DNA from: Myxococcus virescens
GTDB taxonomy: Bacteria; Myxococcota; Myxococcia; Myxococcales; Myxococcaceae
Length of the DNA: 64,000 bases
NCBI RefSeq assembly: GCF_900101905.1
Contig: NZ_FNAJ01000004.1
Span: forward strand, 124,001 to 188,000
Direction of reading: 5' to 3'
Both the position numbers and the translations under genes were made by a program. The first letter of the stretch is position 1, and every line of letters starts with the position of its first letter. The notes under the pieces are model-generated. The model was not told the origin of the DNA. It saw only the letters and a list, made by a program, of their open reading frames with translations, and searched no databases. Of the stretch, positions 52,674 to 61,525 are shown piece by piece.

Positions 52674-54794
52674 ATGAGCCACGTCGAGGCGTCGCTGCCG
52701 GACCATGCCCGCGCCATCATCGCCGAGGAAGAGGCCTTGCTGGCCCGTGTTCAGTCCACGCTGGAAGCCGCGCGGCGCAAGTCCGCACGCGGACAGGACG
52801 CCCAGGGACTTGTCGCCCAGTTGCAGGTGCTGCGGGACGACGCCGCCACCGCGGCCGTGGCCGACCTGCCGCACATCTTCGCGCAGATGAACCAGATGCG
52901 CTCCCTCCTGGACCGTCAGGAGGGCGTGAAGCTTCCCGACCCACAGGCGCCCTACTTCGCGCACCTGCGCCTCAATGGCGAAAGCGGCCCGCGCGACTAC
53001 CTGCTGGGCCGCACCACGTTCGCGGACGTGGGCGCTGGCGTGCGCGTCATCGACTGGCGCTTCGCCCCCGTGGCCCGTGTCTTCTATTGCTACGAGGAAG
53101 GCGACGACTACGAGGAGTACTTCGGTGAGCGGCTCGCCGAGGGCAGCGTGGAGACGCGCCGGCTGGTCATCATCGAGCGCGGCGTATTGACGCGCATCAT
53201 CTCCGGCGCGCTGGTGCTGGAGCGCCTGGCGGACGGCACATGGCGCAGCGTGAACCGCGACTTCGCCACGCTCCAGTCGGGCGGAGCGGGGACGGCGGCG
53301 CGGCCGGAGTTCCTGGGCACCGGCAAGGGCGCGCGGCGCATCGAGGATGCCTTTGGCGTCACCGCCATGCTGGACGCCGAACAGTACGAGGCCCTCAGCA
53401 CCGGCCCGGACCGGCCGCTGCTGGTGTTGGGCAGCGCGGGCAGTGGGAAGACGACCGTGGCGCTGCACCGGCTGGCGAAGCTGGCCTTCGACGAGCCACA
53501 GAAGTTCCCCCAGGCCCGCATGAAGCTCATCGTCCCGGAAGAAGGGCTGGCGCGGCTGTCCCGCCGGCTGCTGGCGCCGCTGGGCCTGGGCAACGTGGCC
53601 GTGCAGACGCGGGATGCCTGGTTGCTCGCCGCCGCGCGCTCCGCCTTCAACGTGCCCGGCATCAAGCTGTGGAATGACACGCCGCCGCTGGTGTCCCGCC
53701 TCAAGCGCCACCCCACCCTGCGGCGCGCGTTGGCCGCCCGGGTGGGCGTGCCAAAGACAGACGCGGGCACCACGCTGGAGCGGCTGCGCACGCGGATGGC
53801 GGACGCATACATGGACCGGCGTTTCCTGGACAGCGTCGTCACGGCCGCCAAGGGCGAGATTCCTCGCACCGCCATCGACGAGACGCTGGAGCACACGCGC
53901 CTCCAGCTCGCCACGCCGCTGTCCAAGGCGCTCAAGCACATCACCGACGCGGAGCGGCTCATCACCGTGGATGGGCGCTCCATCGAGGACGACACGCCGG
54001 ACGCCATGGCCGGCACGGTGGACCTGGACGACCTGCCCGTCCTGATGTTCCTCAAGGCCCAGCACACCTCGCTGGGCCTGGAGCGGCTGGCGCACGTGGT
54101 GCTGGACGAGGCCGAGGACTTCTCCCTCTTCGAGCTCTTCGCCGTCCGCCAATTGCTGGGCAAGAGCAAGAGCTGCACGCTGGCGGGCGACGAGATGCAG
54201 CAGACGGACGCGGGCTTCGCGGGCTGGCCCGCCGTCCTCAACGAGCTCAACATCCTCGACGCCGCCACCTGCCGGCTTCAGGTCTCCTACCGGTGCCCCC
54301 GGCCCGTGGTGGAACTGGCGCGGCAGGTGCTGGGCGCGCAGGCCCCGGAGGCCGCCGCCACCGGCCGCGCGGGCGCTCCGGTGGGCTTCCACCACTTCCC
54401 CGACGAGGCCCAGGCGCAGCTCTTCATCGGCGAGGCGCTCCGGGACCTCGTCGCCCGCGAGCCCCACGCCTCCGTGGGCGTCATCGCCAGCAGCCCCGAG
54501 TCCGCGAAGACCATCTACCGCGTCGTCTCCGACCAGCCCTGGGCGCGGCTGGTGAGCGACGGCGAGTTCACCTTCGAGCCCGGCGTGGACGTCACCGACG
54601 TGGGCAGCGTGAAGGGCCTGGAGTTCGACTACGTCATCCTCCCAGACGTGACGGCGCGGGCCTACCCGGTGGACGACGAGTCACGCCGCCGCCTGCACGT
54701 GGCGGTGACGCGCACCTCCCATCAGCTGTGGGTGGTGTCCTCCGGCGTCCGCTCGCACCTGCTCACGCCGGATGGCGCGGCAACTCCACGGTGA
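52674..54794 (+). CDS. UvrD/HelD-like ATP-dependent DNA helicase
   Basis: 706 residues from ATG 52674 (MSHVEASLPDHARAIIAEEE). Upstream frame to 52524 contains stretches from the opposite gene and is discarded. Walker A is LGSAGSGKTTVAL (Lys259), Walker B VVLDEAEDFSLF (about Asp478), motif IV/V LQVSYRCPRPVVELA and DVTDVGSVKGLEFDYVILPD, and motif VI RRRLHVAVTRTSHQLWVV. The N-terminal coiled arm (EEALLARVQSTLEAARRKSA) and DYLLGRTTFADVGAGVRVID ... VARVFYCYEEGDDY are those of HelD, the RNA-polymerase-recycling helicase-like factor of Gram-positives; related genes in myxobacteria act in DNA repair or transcription. It overlaps the next, convergent gene by 32 bases. Confidence 0.88.
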   Translation: MSHVEASLPDHARAIIAEEEALLARVQSTLEAARRKSARGQDAQGLVAQLQVLRDDAATAAVADLPHIFAQMNQMRSLLDRQEGVKLPDPQAPYFAHLRLNGESGPRDYLLGRTTFADVGAGVRVIDWRFAPVARVFYCYEEGDDYEEYFGERLAEGSVETRRLVIIERGVLTRIISGALVLERLADGTWRSVNRDFATLQSGGAGTAARPEFLGTGKGARRIEDAFGVTAMLDAEQYEALSTGPDRPLLVLGSAGSGKTTVALHRLAKLAFDEPQKFPQARMKLIVPEEGLARLSRRLLAPLGLGNVAVQTRDAWLLAAARSAFNVPGIKLWNDTPPLVSRLKRHPTLRRALAARVGVPKTDAGTTLERLRTRMADAYMDRRFLDSVVTAAKGEIPRTAIDETLEHTRLQLATPLSKALKHITDAERLITVDGRSIEDDTPDAMAGTVDLDDLPVLMFLKAQHTSLGLERLAHVVLDEAEDFSLFELFAVRQLLGKSKSCTLAGDEMQQTDAGFAGWPAVLNELNILDAATCRLQVSYRCPRPVVELARQVLGAQAPEAAATGRAGAPVGFHHFPDEAQAQLFIGEALRDLVAREPHASVGVIASSPESAKTIYRVVSDQPWARLVSDGEFTFEPGVDVTDVGSVKGLEFDYVILPDVTARAYPVDDESRRRLHVAVTRTSHQLWVVSSGVRSHLLTPDGAATPR

Positions 54795-56484
54795 AGGTGG
54801 AGCCCTGGCCGGGCACGCTCTCCACGTGGATGCGGCCCTCCATGGCGTCCACGATCTGCTTCACGATCCACAAGCCCAGCCCCAGTCCGCCGTAGTGCCG
54901 CTCGCTGGCCAGCCGCTCGAAGCGCTGGAAGAGACGCGCGCGCCCCTCCGGTGGAATGCCCATGCCCTGGTCCTTCACCGACAGCCAGGCGCGCGACGCA
55001 TCCGCCCCCACCCGCACTTCAATGGGGCGGCCCCGGCCGTACTTGATGGCGTTGGAGAGCAGGTTCTGCAGCACCTGCTCCAGCCGCAGCCGGTCCCAAT
55101 GGCCAGTGGCGGCGCCCCCCGCATCCAGGTGCAGCGCACAGCCCGCACGCGCCAGGTCCTCGGTGAAGCGGGGCACCACCTCGCGGGTGAGCGCGGCCAG
55201 GTCCAGGTCCTCGCGCTCCAGCCGCAGCCGCCCCGCGGTGATGCGGGACACGTCCAGCAGCTCGCGCACCAGGCTCGACAGGCGGGAGACCTGCCGCTGC
55301 ACCGCCACCACCTTCGTGGAGAGCGCCTCCGGTGACGCGGGGCCATTGCTGGCGCGCGGCTCCATGTCGCGCCGCAACGCCTGGATGTTGAGCATGAGCG
55401 AGGTCAGCGGCGTGTTGAGCTCGTGAGACGCCACGGACAGGAACGAGTCCCGGGCGCGCACGGCCTCCTGCGCCTCCGTGTAGAGCCGGCCGTTGTCCAG
55501 CGAGGTGGCGGCGCGGCGGGCCAGGTCTTCCGCCAGCCGCACGTCCGCCTCCGTGTACCTGCGCCGGGACTCCGAATTGAGCAGCGTGAGCGCCCCCAGC
55601 ACCCGGCCCCGGCTGATGAGCGGGACGATGATGTACGCGCTGATGCCTAGCGCCTCCACGGCCCGCCGGTACGCCGAGCTGCCCCCCTGGGCGGCGGCGA
55701 GCATGGCGGGAAAGTCCGGGGTGAACTCGGTGACGCCGGTACGCAGCACCTTGCCGATACCCGCCGCGTCCTCCAGGCGGATGGGATAGCGCGCCTGGAA
55801 GTCCTGCGCGGGCCCCACCATCTCCTGCCTGGAGAAGGCGGCGGCGGCACGGCGCACCTGCCCATCCGGCATGGGGAGGTCCACCGAGCACGCGTCACCC
55901 AGGATGGGAACGGCGAGGTGGGCCATGCGCTGCAGGATGAGGTCGTGCTCCAGGGACGACGCCAGCACCTCGCTGGCCTGGGCCAGGAAGGCCGCGTGCC
56001 GCTGCGCCCGGCGCATCTCGTCGTAGAGGGCCCGAAGCGTCGCCTCCTGCTTCTTCTCCGCGCTGATGTCCCGCGAGAACAGGACGACCCGCTCATGGAC
56101 GCGAAACAGCCGTTTCACGAACCAGCGGTCCTGCAGCTCGGTGTGGCATTCGAACTCGGCGGATTCGCCCGTCCGGGCCACCTGGAGGAAGCGCTCCTGG
56201 AAGGAACGTTCCGTCCACTCCGGGTGCAGCTCCCAGAGCCTCCGGCCGAGCAGCTCCTGGCGCGGCCGGCCCAGGTGCCGCTCCAGGGAGGGATTCACAT
56301 GAAGACAGACTGCGTCCAGCGAGCAGACCACGACCGCTTCCGGCATCTGGTCCAGCAGGGCGGTATCCAGCCCGCTGGCGTCCGACCCGCCGTGGCTGGC
56401 GCCACCAGGGTCCTGTCCGGTCGAGAGTGAGTCCACGCGGTCGGTGTGAGAACGGGCCAAGGCGATGTACCTGCCGCTTAACAT
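54763..56484 (-). CDS. Sensor histidine kinase (PAS-GAF-HisKA-HATPase)
   Basis: 573 residues from ATG 56484 (the AUG at 56604 is possible). A PAS domain (LDQMPEAVVVCSLDAVCLHV ... RDISAEKKQEATLRALYDEM, about 45-160) is followed by a GAF domain (about 175-330; LVPAVPILGDACSVDL-like, GISAYIIVPLISRGRVLGAL). The HisKA dimerisation helix holds His354 in SVASHELNTPLTSLML, and the ATPase domain has VLQNLLSNAIKYGRG (N box), VKDQGMGIPPEGRARLFQRF (G1) and YGGLGLGLWIVKQIVDAMEG (G2). No membrane span or signal peptide, so it is a cytosolic sensor. No response regulator is adjacent, an orphan, as is common in myxobacteria. Its 3' end overlaps the convergent helicase gene by 32 bases. Confidence 0.92.
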   Translation of the reverse strand: MLSGRYIALARSHTDRVDSLSTGQDPGGASHGGSDASGLDTALLDQMPEAVVVCSLDAVCLHVNPSLERHLGRPRQELLGRRLWELHPEWTERSFQERFLQVARTGESAEFECHTELQDRWFVKRLFRVHERVVLFSRDISAEKKQEATLRALYDEMRRAQRHAAFLAQASEVLASSLEHDLILQRMAHLAVPILGDACSVDLPMPDGQVRRAAAAFSRQEMVGPAQDFQARYPIRLEDAAGIGKVLRTGVTEFTPDFPAMLAAAQGGSSAYRRAVEALGISAYIIVPLISRGRVLGALTLLNSESRRRYTEADVRLAEDLARRAATSLDNGRLYTEAQEAVRARDSFLSVASHELNTPLTSLMLNIQALRRDMEPRASNGPASPEALSTKVVAVQRQVSRLSSLVRELLDVSRITAGRLRLEREDLDLAALTREVVPRFTEDLARAGCALHLDAGGAATGHWDRLRLEQVLQNLLSNAIKYGRGRPIEVRVGADASRAWLSVKDQGMGIPPEGRARLFQRFERLASERHYGGLGLGLWIVKQIVDAMEGRIHVESVPGQGSTFTVELPRHPA

Positions 56485-56647
56485 TTCCGCCGCGCCCACC
56501 CCACTGCCACGCGCCGGAAATCTGCAAGGCAGCCGACATTCTCGCCGCTCGGGGGGAACGCCCTTCCCCACCCCGAGGCGTGCCGGGTGCACCCGCGGAG
56601 GCACTGTCCGGAGATGGACAGTCTCCGCCGCACGCCCGGGAGCGCGC

Positions 56648-57322
56648 TCAGGGCGACTGAAGGCCCTGGCGCCAGGCCTCGCGGCGGCGCTCCTGGGCTT
56701 CCCGCCGGTCCAGCGCGTCCTGCTCCTGCGCCGGCAGCTCCGCCAGCCGCGTGCGGTGCATGTTGATGCTCAGCTCGTAGAGCCCGCGGTCCCGCTCCGG
56801 CAGCACGTCACCGAACCGGGACAACACCTCGGTGGAGAAGGTGATGAAGTCCTCGGACACCTGACGGCGGTGGCCGTAGTACTCGCGAATCTGCTCCACC
56901 GTGGCATCGGCGGACAGCACCTTGCCGTAGAGCTCGTTCCAGCGGCGGGACTCCGCTTCGCGGCGCTCCAGCTCCGCCGGGTCCTGCGTGGGCGCGCCCA
57001 TCCGCCAGTAGAGGTTGTCGGGCAGCTTCGCGCGAATCACTTGCAGGTCCACCGGGTGCACCTTGGGCGCGTTGTCGTCCGGCACTTCCTCGGGCGGCCG
57101 CGTCAGGTCCAACGGCGGCGGCGTGGCCCGCGGTGGAGGAGGCGGCGGCGTGCGCGCCTCGGAATGCGGCGCCGTGGGCGTGGCGGCCTGCTTGACGACG
57201 GCGGGAGACTCCGGCGTCACCGGCTCCGGGTCCTGGCGAAGCGCGTACACCAGCGCCGCCACCACGAGGCCCGTCGCCACGACAAGGCCGGGCAGGCCCT
57301 TCCTCCATGCATTCACGGCCAT
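56648..57322 (-). CDS. Hypothetical single-span membrane protein
   Basis: 224 residues from ATG 57322 (MAVNAWRKGLPGLVVATGLV; GGAG upstream). One N-terminal transmembrane helix (LPGLVVATGLVVAALVYAL), a Pro-rich periplasmic linker (about 30-72, PPPPPPRATPPP), then a helical domain with NLYWRMGAPTQDPAELERRE, VEQIREYYGHRRQVSEDFIT and a C-terminal coiled coil (LPAQEQDALDRREAQERRRE). I recognise no named family; the arrangement resembles small envelope scaffold proteins of myxobacteria. The gap of 163 bases to the sensor kinase allows separate transcription. Confidence 0.7.
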   Translation of the reverse strand: MAVNAWRKGLPGLVVATGLVVAALVYALRQDPEPVTPESPAVVKQAATPTAPHSEARTPPPPPPRATPPPLDLTRPPEEVPDDNAPKVHPVDLQVIRAKLPDNLYWRMGAPTQDPAELERREAESRRWNELYGKVLSADATVEQIREYYGHRRQVSEDFITFSTEVLSRFGDVLPERDRGLYELSINMHRTRLAELPAQEQDALDRREAQERRREAWRQGLQSP

Positions 57323-57536
57323 GCCGCTCCGAATACCGCGCACGGAGTGGACGCGGCAACCTCCCACCGCGAGATAGCGCAACGCACCACATCGGATGCC
57401 GCAATGCGTCGCATCCTTGGCGCAATGCAGCACCCGCGTCCCTCTCGTCGGAAACGTGAAACAACCACAATCCTCCTGACTCGGATGCAACGCCATTGTA
57501 TACACGGATTTCCCAACTATTCCCGGAGGTCCCCGA

Positions 57537-58847
57537 ATGAAGAACCTGGTCCTGGCTGGACTCACGGCCGCCGCGCTCGTGCCCGCAGCCGCACGCGCGG
57601 AGGTGGTGATGTCCTCCATCGTCGACGTGCTGGTGGACGGTGGTAACAACTACAACTGGCAGAAGGTGGAGCTGCCGGGAACCAAGTGTGGCAATGGCTC
57701 CCAGTTCAAGTTCTGGGTGCACCGCACGGGTTCGCCCAACCTGATGTTCCTGTTCGAAGGTGGCGGCGCGTGCTGGGATTACGACACGTGTAGCGGCCGC
57801 GCGGGCCTGCTGGGCGCCGCCAATCCGAACGGCATCGCCGACGACTACATCACCCAGTTCACGGCCAAGTATGTGTCGCCGCTCGTCAACGGCGCGGACC
57901 CGGGCCTGCCGGGGCGCAGCAAGACGGACCTGGTGACGAAGGGTTGGAACATCGTCTACGTGCCTTACTGCACCGGTGACGTGCACGTGGGCAACAACGT
58001 GGCCACCTACGTCGATTCGACGGGGCAGAACCCGCCGCTGACGTGGCACCACAACGGCTACAACAACACGCTGGCGGTGGCGAACTACGCGAAGACGCAG
58101 TTCCCCAACGTCCAGAAGATGCTGATGACGGGCTACAGCGCGGGTGGCACGGCGACGGCGGCCGGCTACTACTTCCTGCGCAAGGCCATCAACCCGGCGC
58201 GGGGCTACCTGCTCAACGACTCCGGCCCCATCTTCCTGGCGCCCAACGCGAACTTCCGCTCGCGCGCGCTGCACGACAAGATTCGCCAGTCGTGGGACCT
58301 GAACTCCGTCTTCTCCCTGCTGCCGGGCACGTTCAGCCAGAGCGACTTCGGCTCCATCAACCGCATGGTGGCGCAGGAGTTCCCCAACGACCAGTTGGCC
58401 TACACGGGCTACTCGCGCGACTACAACTACTCGCGCTTCTCGTATGACCGCTTCCACTCGCCCAACGACAAGGAGTCCGTGCTGGGCTACTGGAAGCAGG
58501 ACCAGGACGCGCTGGTCACCGAGCTGAACAAGTACAACAACTTCAGCTATTTCATCCCGCACGAGCGCGCCATCAACTCCAGCCACTGCAGCACCATCAT
58601 CACCTTCATCGGCGCGCACGCCTGCCAGCAGATGGAGAAGAAGCGTTACTGGTACGAGTATCTCGAGTTCCCGTGGAGCCAGACGTACAAGTGCTACAGC
58701 GAGTTCGTGGGCATGGACACGTTCCTGTCGCGGTGGATCAACGGCAACCAGCGCGTCCGCATCTACGAGCCCGCCAACGGCTACAACGCCGAGGACCCGG
58801 GCATGCAGATTGTCGCGCCGCTCATCAACGGCGCGCTGGGCGGGTAG
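57537..58847 (+). CDS. Pectinacetylesterase-family secreted hydrolase
   Basis: 436 residues with signal peptide ([18 protein letters not shown]). The pattern [20 protein letters not shown] and [10 protein letters not shown], then [16 protein letters not shown] and [10 protein letters not shown] (nucleophile Ser201), with YLLNDSGP and SSHCST (His) as the other triad members, is that of the pectinacetylesterase/Notum fold. Such enzymes remove acetyl or fatty acyl groups from polysaccharides or proteins. The secreted form here likely acts on plant or bacterial polymers. GGAGG (attcccggaggtcccc) precedes the ATG. Ended by the hairpin at 58892. Confidence 0.88.
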   Translation: MKNLVLAGLTAAALVPAAARAEVVMSSIVDVLVDGGNNYNWQKVELPGTKCGNGSQFKFWVHRTGSPNLMFLFEGGGACWDYDTCSGRAGLLGAANPNGIADDYITQFTAKYVSPLVNGADPGLPGRSKTDLVTKGWNIVYVPYCTGDVHVGNNVATYVDSTGQNPPLTWHHNGYNNTLAVANYAKTQFPNVQKMLMTGYSAGGTATAAGYYFLRKAINPARGYLLNDSGPIFLAPNANFRSRALHDKIRQSWDLNSVFSLLPGTFSQSDFGSINRMVAQEFPNDQLAYTGYSRDYNYSRFSYDRFHSPNDKESVLGYWKQDQDALVTELNKYNNFSYFIPHERAINSSHCSTIITFIGAHACQQMEKKRYWYEYLEFPWSQTYKCYSEFVGMDTFLSRWINGNQRVRIYEPANGYNAEDPGMQIVAPLINGALGG

Positions 58848-58891
58848 CCAGCCGCTGACGCCGGGCCTGGCCCGGTGACGCCGCACCTGGA

Positions 58892-58921
58892 GCGGGACGT
58901 CGGGGATTCCCGGCGTCCCGC
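58892..58921 (+). terminator. Hairpin terminator
   Basis: Arms GCGGGACG (58892-58899) and CGTCCCGC (58914-58921), with an inner CGGGG/CCCGG pairing, 45 bases after the pectinacetylesterase-like gene. No T-run, yet 8 bp G/C-rich. Confidence 0.6.
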
Positions 58922-59003
58922 TTCGCCGTTTCAGGCGCCGGGCGAATGGCGCCTCCCCTGCCGCTGGCCACGCGGCCCGTGGGGCGATAGACGAAGCCAC
59001 GCC

Positions 59004-60014
59004 ATGGACAACCTCACCCACGGACTGCTCGGGCTCGCCATTGGCGCCATGCGCAAGCCCGACGTGCGCCCCGGCGCCCCGGAGCGCGCCTCCCCCACGG
59101 ACCGCGCGGTGCTGGTGGCGTCGGTGCTCGCCGCGGAGCTGCCGGACCTGGACACCCTGCTGGCGCGCGGCGACGCGGTGACGGTGGCGCTCCAGGCCCA
59201 CCGGGGGCTGTCCCACGCGCTCGTCGCCGCGCCGCTGGTGGCGCTCACCGCCACGCTGGCCGCCCGCGCCTGCTTCCGCGGCGCGCGGCTGGCGCCCGTG
59301 TTCCTCACCAGCCTGGCCTCCGTCGTCTTCGCGCACCTCCTGCCCGACCTGTGGACGGGCTGGGGGACACGGGTGCTGCTGCCCTTCTCCGACAGCCGCC
59401 TGAGCCTGGACTGGACGATGGTGGTGGACCCCTGGGTGACGCTGCCGCTGCTCGCCGGAGCCATCCTGGCCTGGCGCCGGCGCGCGGACTGGCGGCGGAC
59501 GCTGCTGTGGAGCGCGGCCTGCTCCGTGGCGTACGTGGGCTTCCGCGTGGCCACCTGGGCGGTGCTGACGCAGCGGGTGGAGGCGGCCTACCCCGCCGCG
59601 CAGGCGGTGCGCGTCTTTCCCCTGCCCTTCTCCGTGAGCACGTGGCGCTACGTGGCCACGCTGCCCGGTGACGTCTTCGCCGCGGGAGATGTCCCCCTGG
59701 CGGGTCCGCCCTCGGAGGCCCGGCGCGCGGAAGCCACCGGAAGCACGCTGCCGGAGCACGTGCAGGCCGTGCCGACGGTGCGCGAGGCGCTCGCCTGGGC
59801 CCGCTTCCCACTCGTCCACCTGGAGCCGCTGGCCGAAGGAGGCCAGAAGGTGCGCATCGCCGACCTGCGCTACCACCTGCGCGGCGAGCCGACGCTGGCC
59901 TTCGTCATCCACCTGGACGCGTCCAATGCGGTGACCCACGCGCAGTTGGAGCGCGGTGGCAGCGCCAGCGAGCTGCTGCGCAGGTGGCGGAGCGCTGGCA
60001 CCGCGGCGCCCTGA
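59004..60014 (+). CDS. YdjM-type integral membrane metal-dependent hydrolase family protein
   Basis: 336 residues from ATG 59004 (MDNLTHGLLGLAIGAM), the typical opening of the LexA-regulated YdjM/DUF457 family with the histidine DNLTHG. Key conserved parts: AAELPDLDTLLARGDAV (Asp pair), AHRGLSHALVAAPLVALTAT (the HRGxSHS motif) and FAHLLPDLWTGWGTRVLLPF (another His/Asp), likely metal ligands. Several membrane helices cover residues 10-190; the rest (about 200-336) is soluble. Function in bacteria is poorly known (phospholipase-D-like membrane hydrolase in Pfam naming). Alone on its strand. Confidence 0.88.
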   Translation: MDNLTHGLLGLAIGAMRKPDVRPGAPERASPTDRAVLVASVLAAELPDLDTLLARGDAVTVALQAHRGLSHALVAAPLVALTATLAARACFRGARLAPVFLTSLASVVFAHLLPDLWTGWGTRVLLPFSDSRLSLDWTMVVDPWVTLPLLAGAILAWRRRADWRRTLLWSAACSVAYVGFRVATWAVLTQRVEAAYPAAQAVRVFPLPFSVSTWRYVATLPGDVFAAGDVPLAGPPSEARRAEATGSTLPEHVQAVPTVREALAWARFPLVHLEPLAEGGQKVRIADLRYHLRGEPTLAFVIHLDASNAVTHAQLERGGSASELLRRWRSAGTAAP

Positions 60015-60025
60015 AGAAACACGAA

Positions 60026-60060
60026 GGCCCCGGCGGAGGCACGCAGCTCCCACCGGGGCC
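60026..60060. terminator. Hairpin terminator between convergent genes
   Basis: Arms GGCCCCGG (60026-60033) and CCGGGGCC (60053-60060), a 19-base loop that may fold further, between YdjM-like and DUF1552 genes. Confidence 0.65.
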
Positions 60061-60083
60061 CGGACTTCAAGCCCGAGCGCCGC

Positions 60084-61520
60084 TCAGGTGAGGCCCGGCA
60101 GCTCCCCCGTGTAGTCGGGGTGGCCGAACGTATTCACATTCACGCCGAAGGCTCGGGCAATGGAGACCAGCAGCTTGTTGTGCGCCACGGCGCCACTCAG
60201 CCGCGTGCCGGGGCCCGCCCAGCCGCCCAGCGGGTTGGAGCCCGCGGGGCGCACGCGCAGGAAGCGGCCCATGCGGAAGCGCCCCCCCGCCCCGCCCGCG
60301 AGCACGGTGGGGACGCGCACGTTCATGTGGCCGGACGCGTCGCCCAGCTCGTTGCCCCAATAGATGAGCGTGTTGTCCAGCGCGGTGCCGCTGCCCTCCG
60401 GGATGTTCGCCAGCTGCGTCATCAGGTAGGCCAACTGCTCGGCATACCAGCGCTGAATCAGCACCATCTTCCCGCGGATGGTGCTCCGGCGGGGCTCATC
60501 CTGCACGTCGAGCAGGTGGGCGATGTCGTTGTGCGTGTCCTCGTGGATGCGCAGCCAGGGCATGGACGGCCCCGGAATCGTCATGGTGATGACGCGCGTC
60601 AAATCACACGCGAAGGCTCGCGCAATCAGGTCCATGTGCAGCCGCGTCAGCGCCGGCATGTTGTTGAGGTCCCCCAGGCCGCCCAAACCGTAGGACGGCG
60701 GCGCGGCTCCGCCACCGCAAGCGGTCTCGCCGGACTGCTGCTTGGGGAGCGGCGCCGGATCCACGGCCAGTGCCCCCAGGCGCCGCTCGATGTCGCGCAG
60801 CGCCTCCAGGTGCGTCTCCAGCTTCTGGCGCTCGGCGCCCGCCAGGCGGTTGCGCAGGCGCGTGGCGTCCTTCATCAGGAAGTCCAGCAGGCTCTTGCGG
60901 CGCGCCCGGCTGCTCGCCACCTGCGCCGGGTCGGCGCTCGGCGAGGGCGCGTCACCGAAGAGGCGCTGGTACACGTTGGCCGGGTCGCGCTCGAAGGGGA
61001 CGCGCGAGCCGTTCGCCGTGAAGCTGATGCTGTTGTAGACGTGCTGGCCGCCGAACTGCTCCCAGGCGTTGAGCTGCAGGGAGCGGAAGCGCGTGCCACC
61101 ACCGATGTGGTTGCCCAGCACCTGGTCCAGCGAGGCGCTCTCCGGCAGGTGGTCACCGCTGCCGGTGTTGACCTTGCTTCCGGTGAGGAACGTCACCGGG
61201 CCGCCTTCATGGCCCGTCAGGCCCTGCTCATAGAGGACCTGGTAGTCCAGGCCGTCCAGCACCAGGAGCTTGTCCTTGTGCTCTTGGAGCGGCGCGAGCA
61301 TGGAGTTGGGGAAGTCGAGCGTGAAGTTCGTCTCCGAGCCCTGGGGATTCCAGAGCTCCGGGAGGCAGCCGTGCGAGGTGAACAGGGCCACGAAGCGCAG
61401 CGGCGGCGTGGTGCCCTGGGCATAGGCGTCGGTGGTGCCGAGCAGGTTGGCCAAGGGGAGCGCCGCCGTCGAGCCGGCCAGCGCCTGGAGCAGTGAGCGT
61501 CGGGAAAGTTCGCGGAGCAT
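60084..61520 (-). CDS. DUF1552 domain protein, twin-arginine-like export signal
   Basis: 478 residues from ATG 61520 (MLRELSRRSLLQALAGSTAA); the SRRSLLQALAG stretch looks like a twin-arginine signal (S-R-R-x-L), cleaved near DAYAQ. The body is the DUF1552 fold (alkaline-phosphatase-like superfamily in Pfam): ALFTSHGCLPELWNPQG, LLVLDGLDYQV, GHEGGPVTFLTGS, ARAFACDLTRVITMTIPG and LIYWGNELGDASGHMNVRVP. It starts five bases after the DUF1592 gene, so they are co-transcribed. Pairs of DUF1592 and DUF1552 proteins are common in myxobacteria and Planctomycetes; the substrate is unknown. Confidence 0.9.
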   Translation of the reverse strand: MLRELSRRSLLQALAGSTAALPLANLLGTTDAYAQGTTPPLRFVALFTSHGCLPELWNPQGSETNFTLDFPNSMLAPLQEHKDKLLVLDGLDYQVLYEQGLTGHEGGPVTFLTGSKVNTGSGDHLPESASLDQVLGNHIGGGTRFRSLQLNAWEQFGGQHVYNSISFTANGSRVPFERDPANVYQRLFGDAPSPSADPAQVASSRARRKSLLDFLMKDATRLRNRLAGAERQKLETHLEALRDIERRLGALAVDPAPLPKQQSGETACGGGAAPPSYGLGGLGDLNNMPALTRLHMDLIARAFACDLTRVITMTIPGPSMPWLRIHEDTHNDIAHLLDVQDEPRRSTIRGKMVLIQRWYAEQLAYLMTQLANIPEGSGTALDNTLIYWGNELGDASGHMNVRVPTVLAGGAGGRFRMGRFLRVRPAGSNPLGGWAGPGTRLSGAVAHNKLLVSIARAFGVNVNTFGHPDYTGELPGLT

Positions 61521-61525
61521 GGGGG

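Noticed and set aside
56808..60053. 1081-residue minus-strand open frame
   Set aside because: It crosses the pectinacetylesterase-like and YdjM-like genes, which are well supported on the plus strand; composition is that of a shadow.
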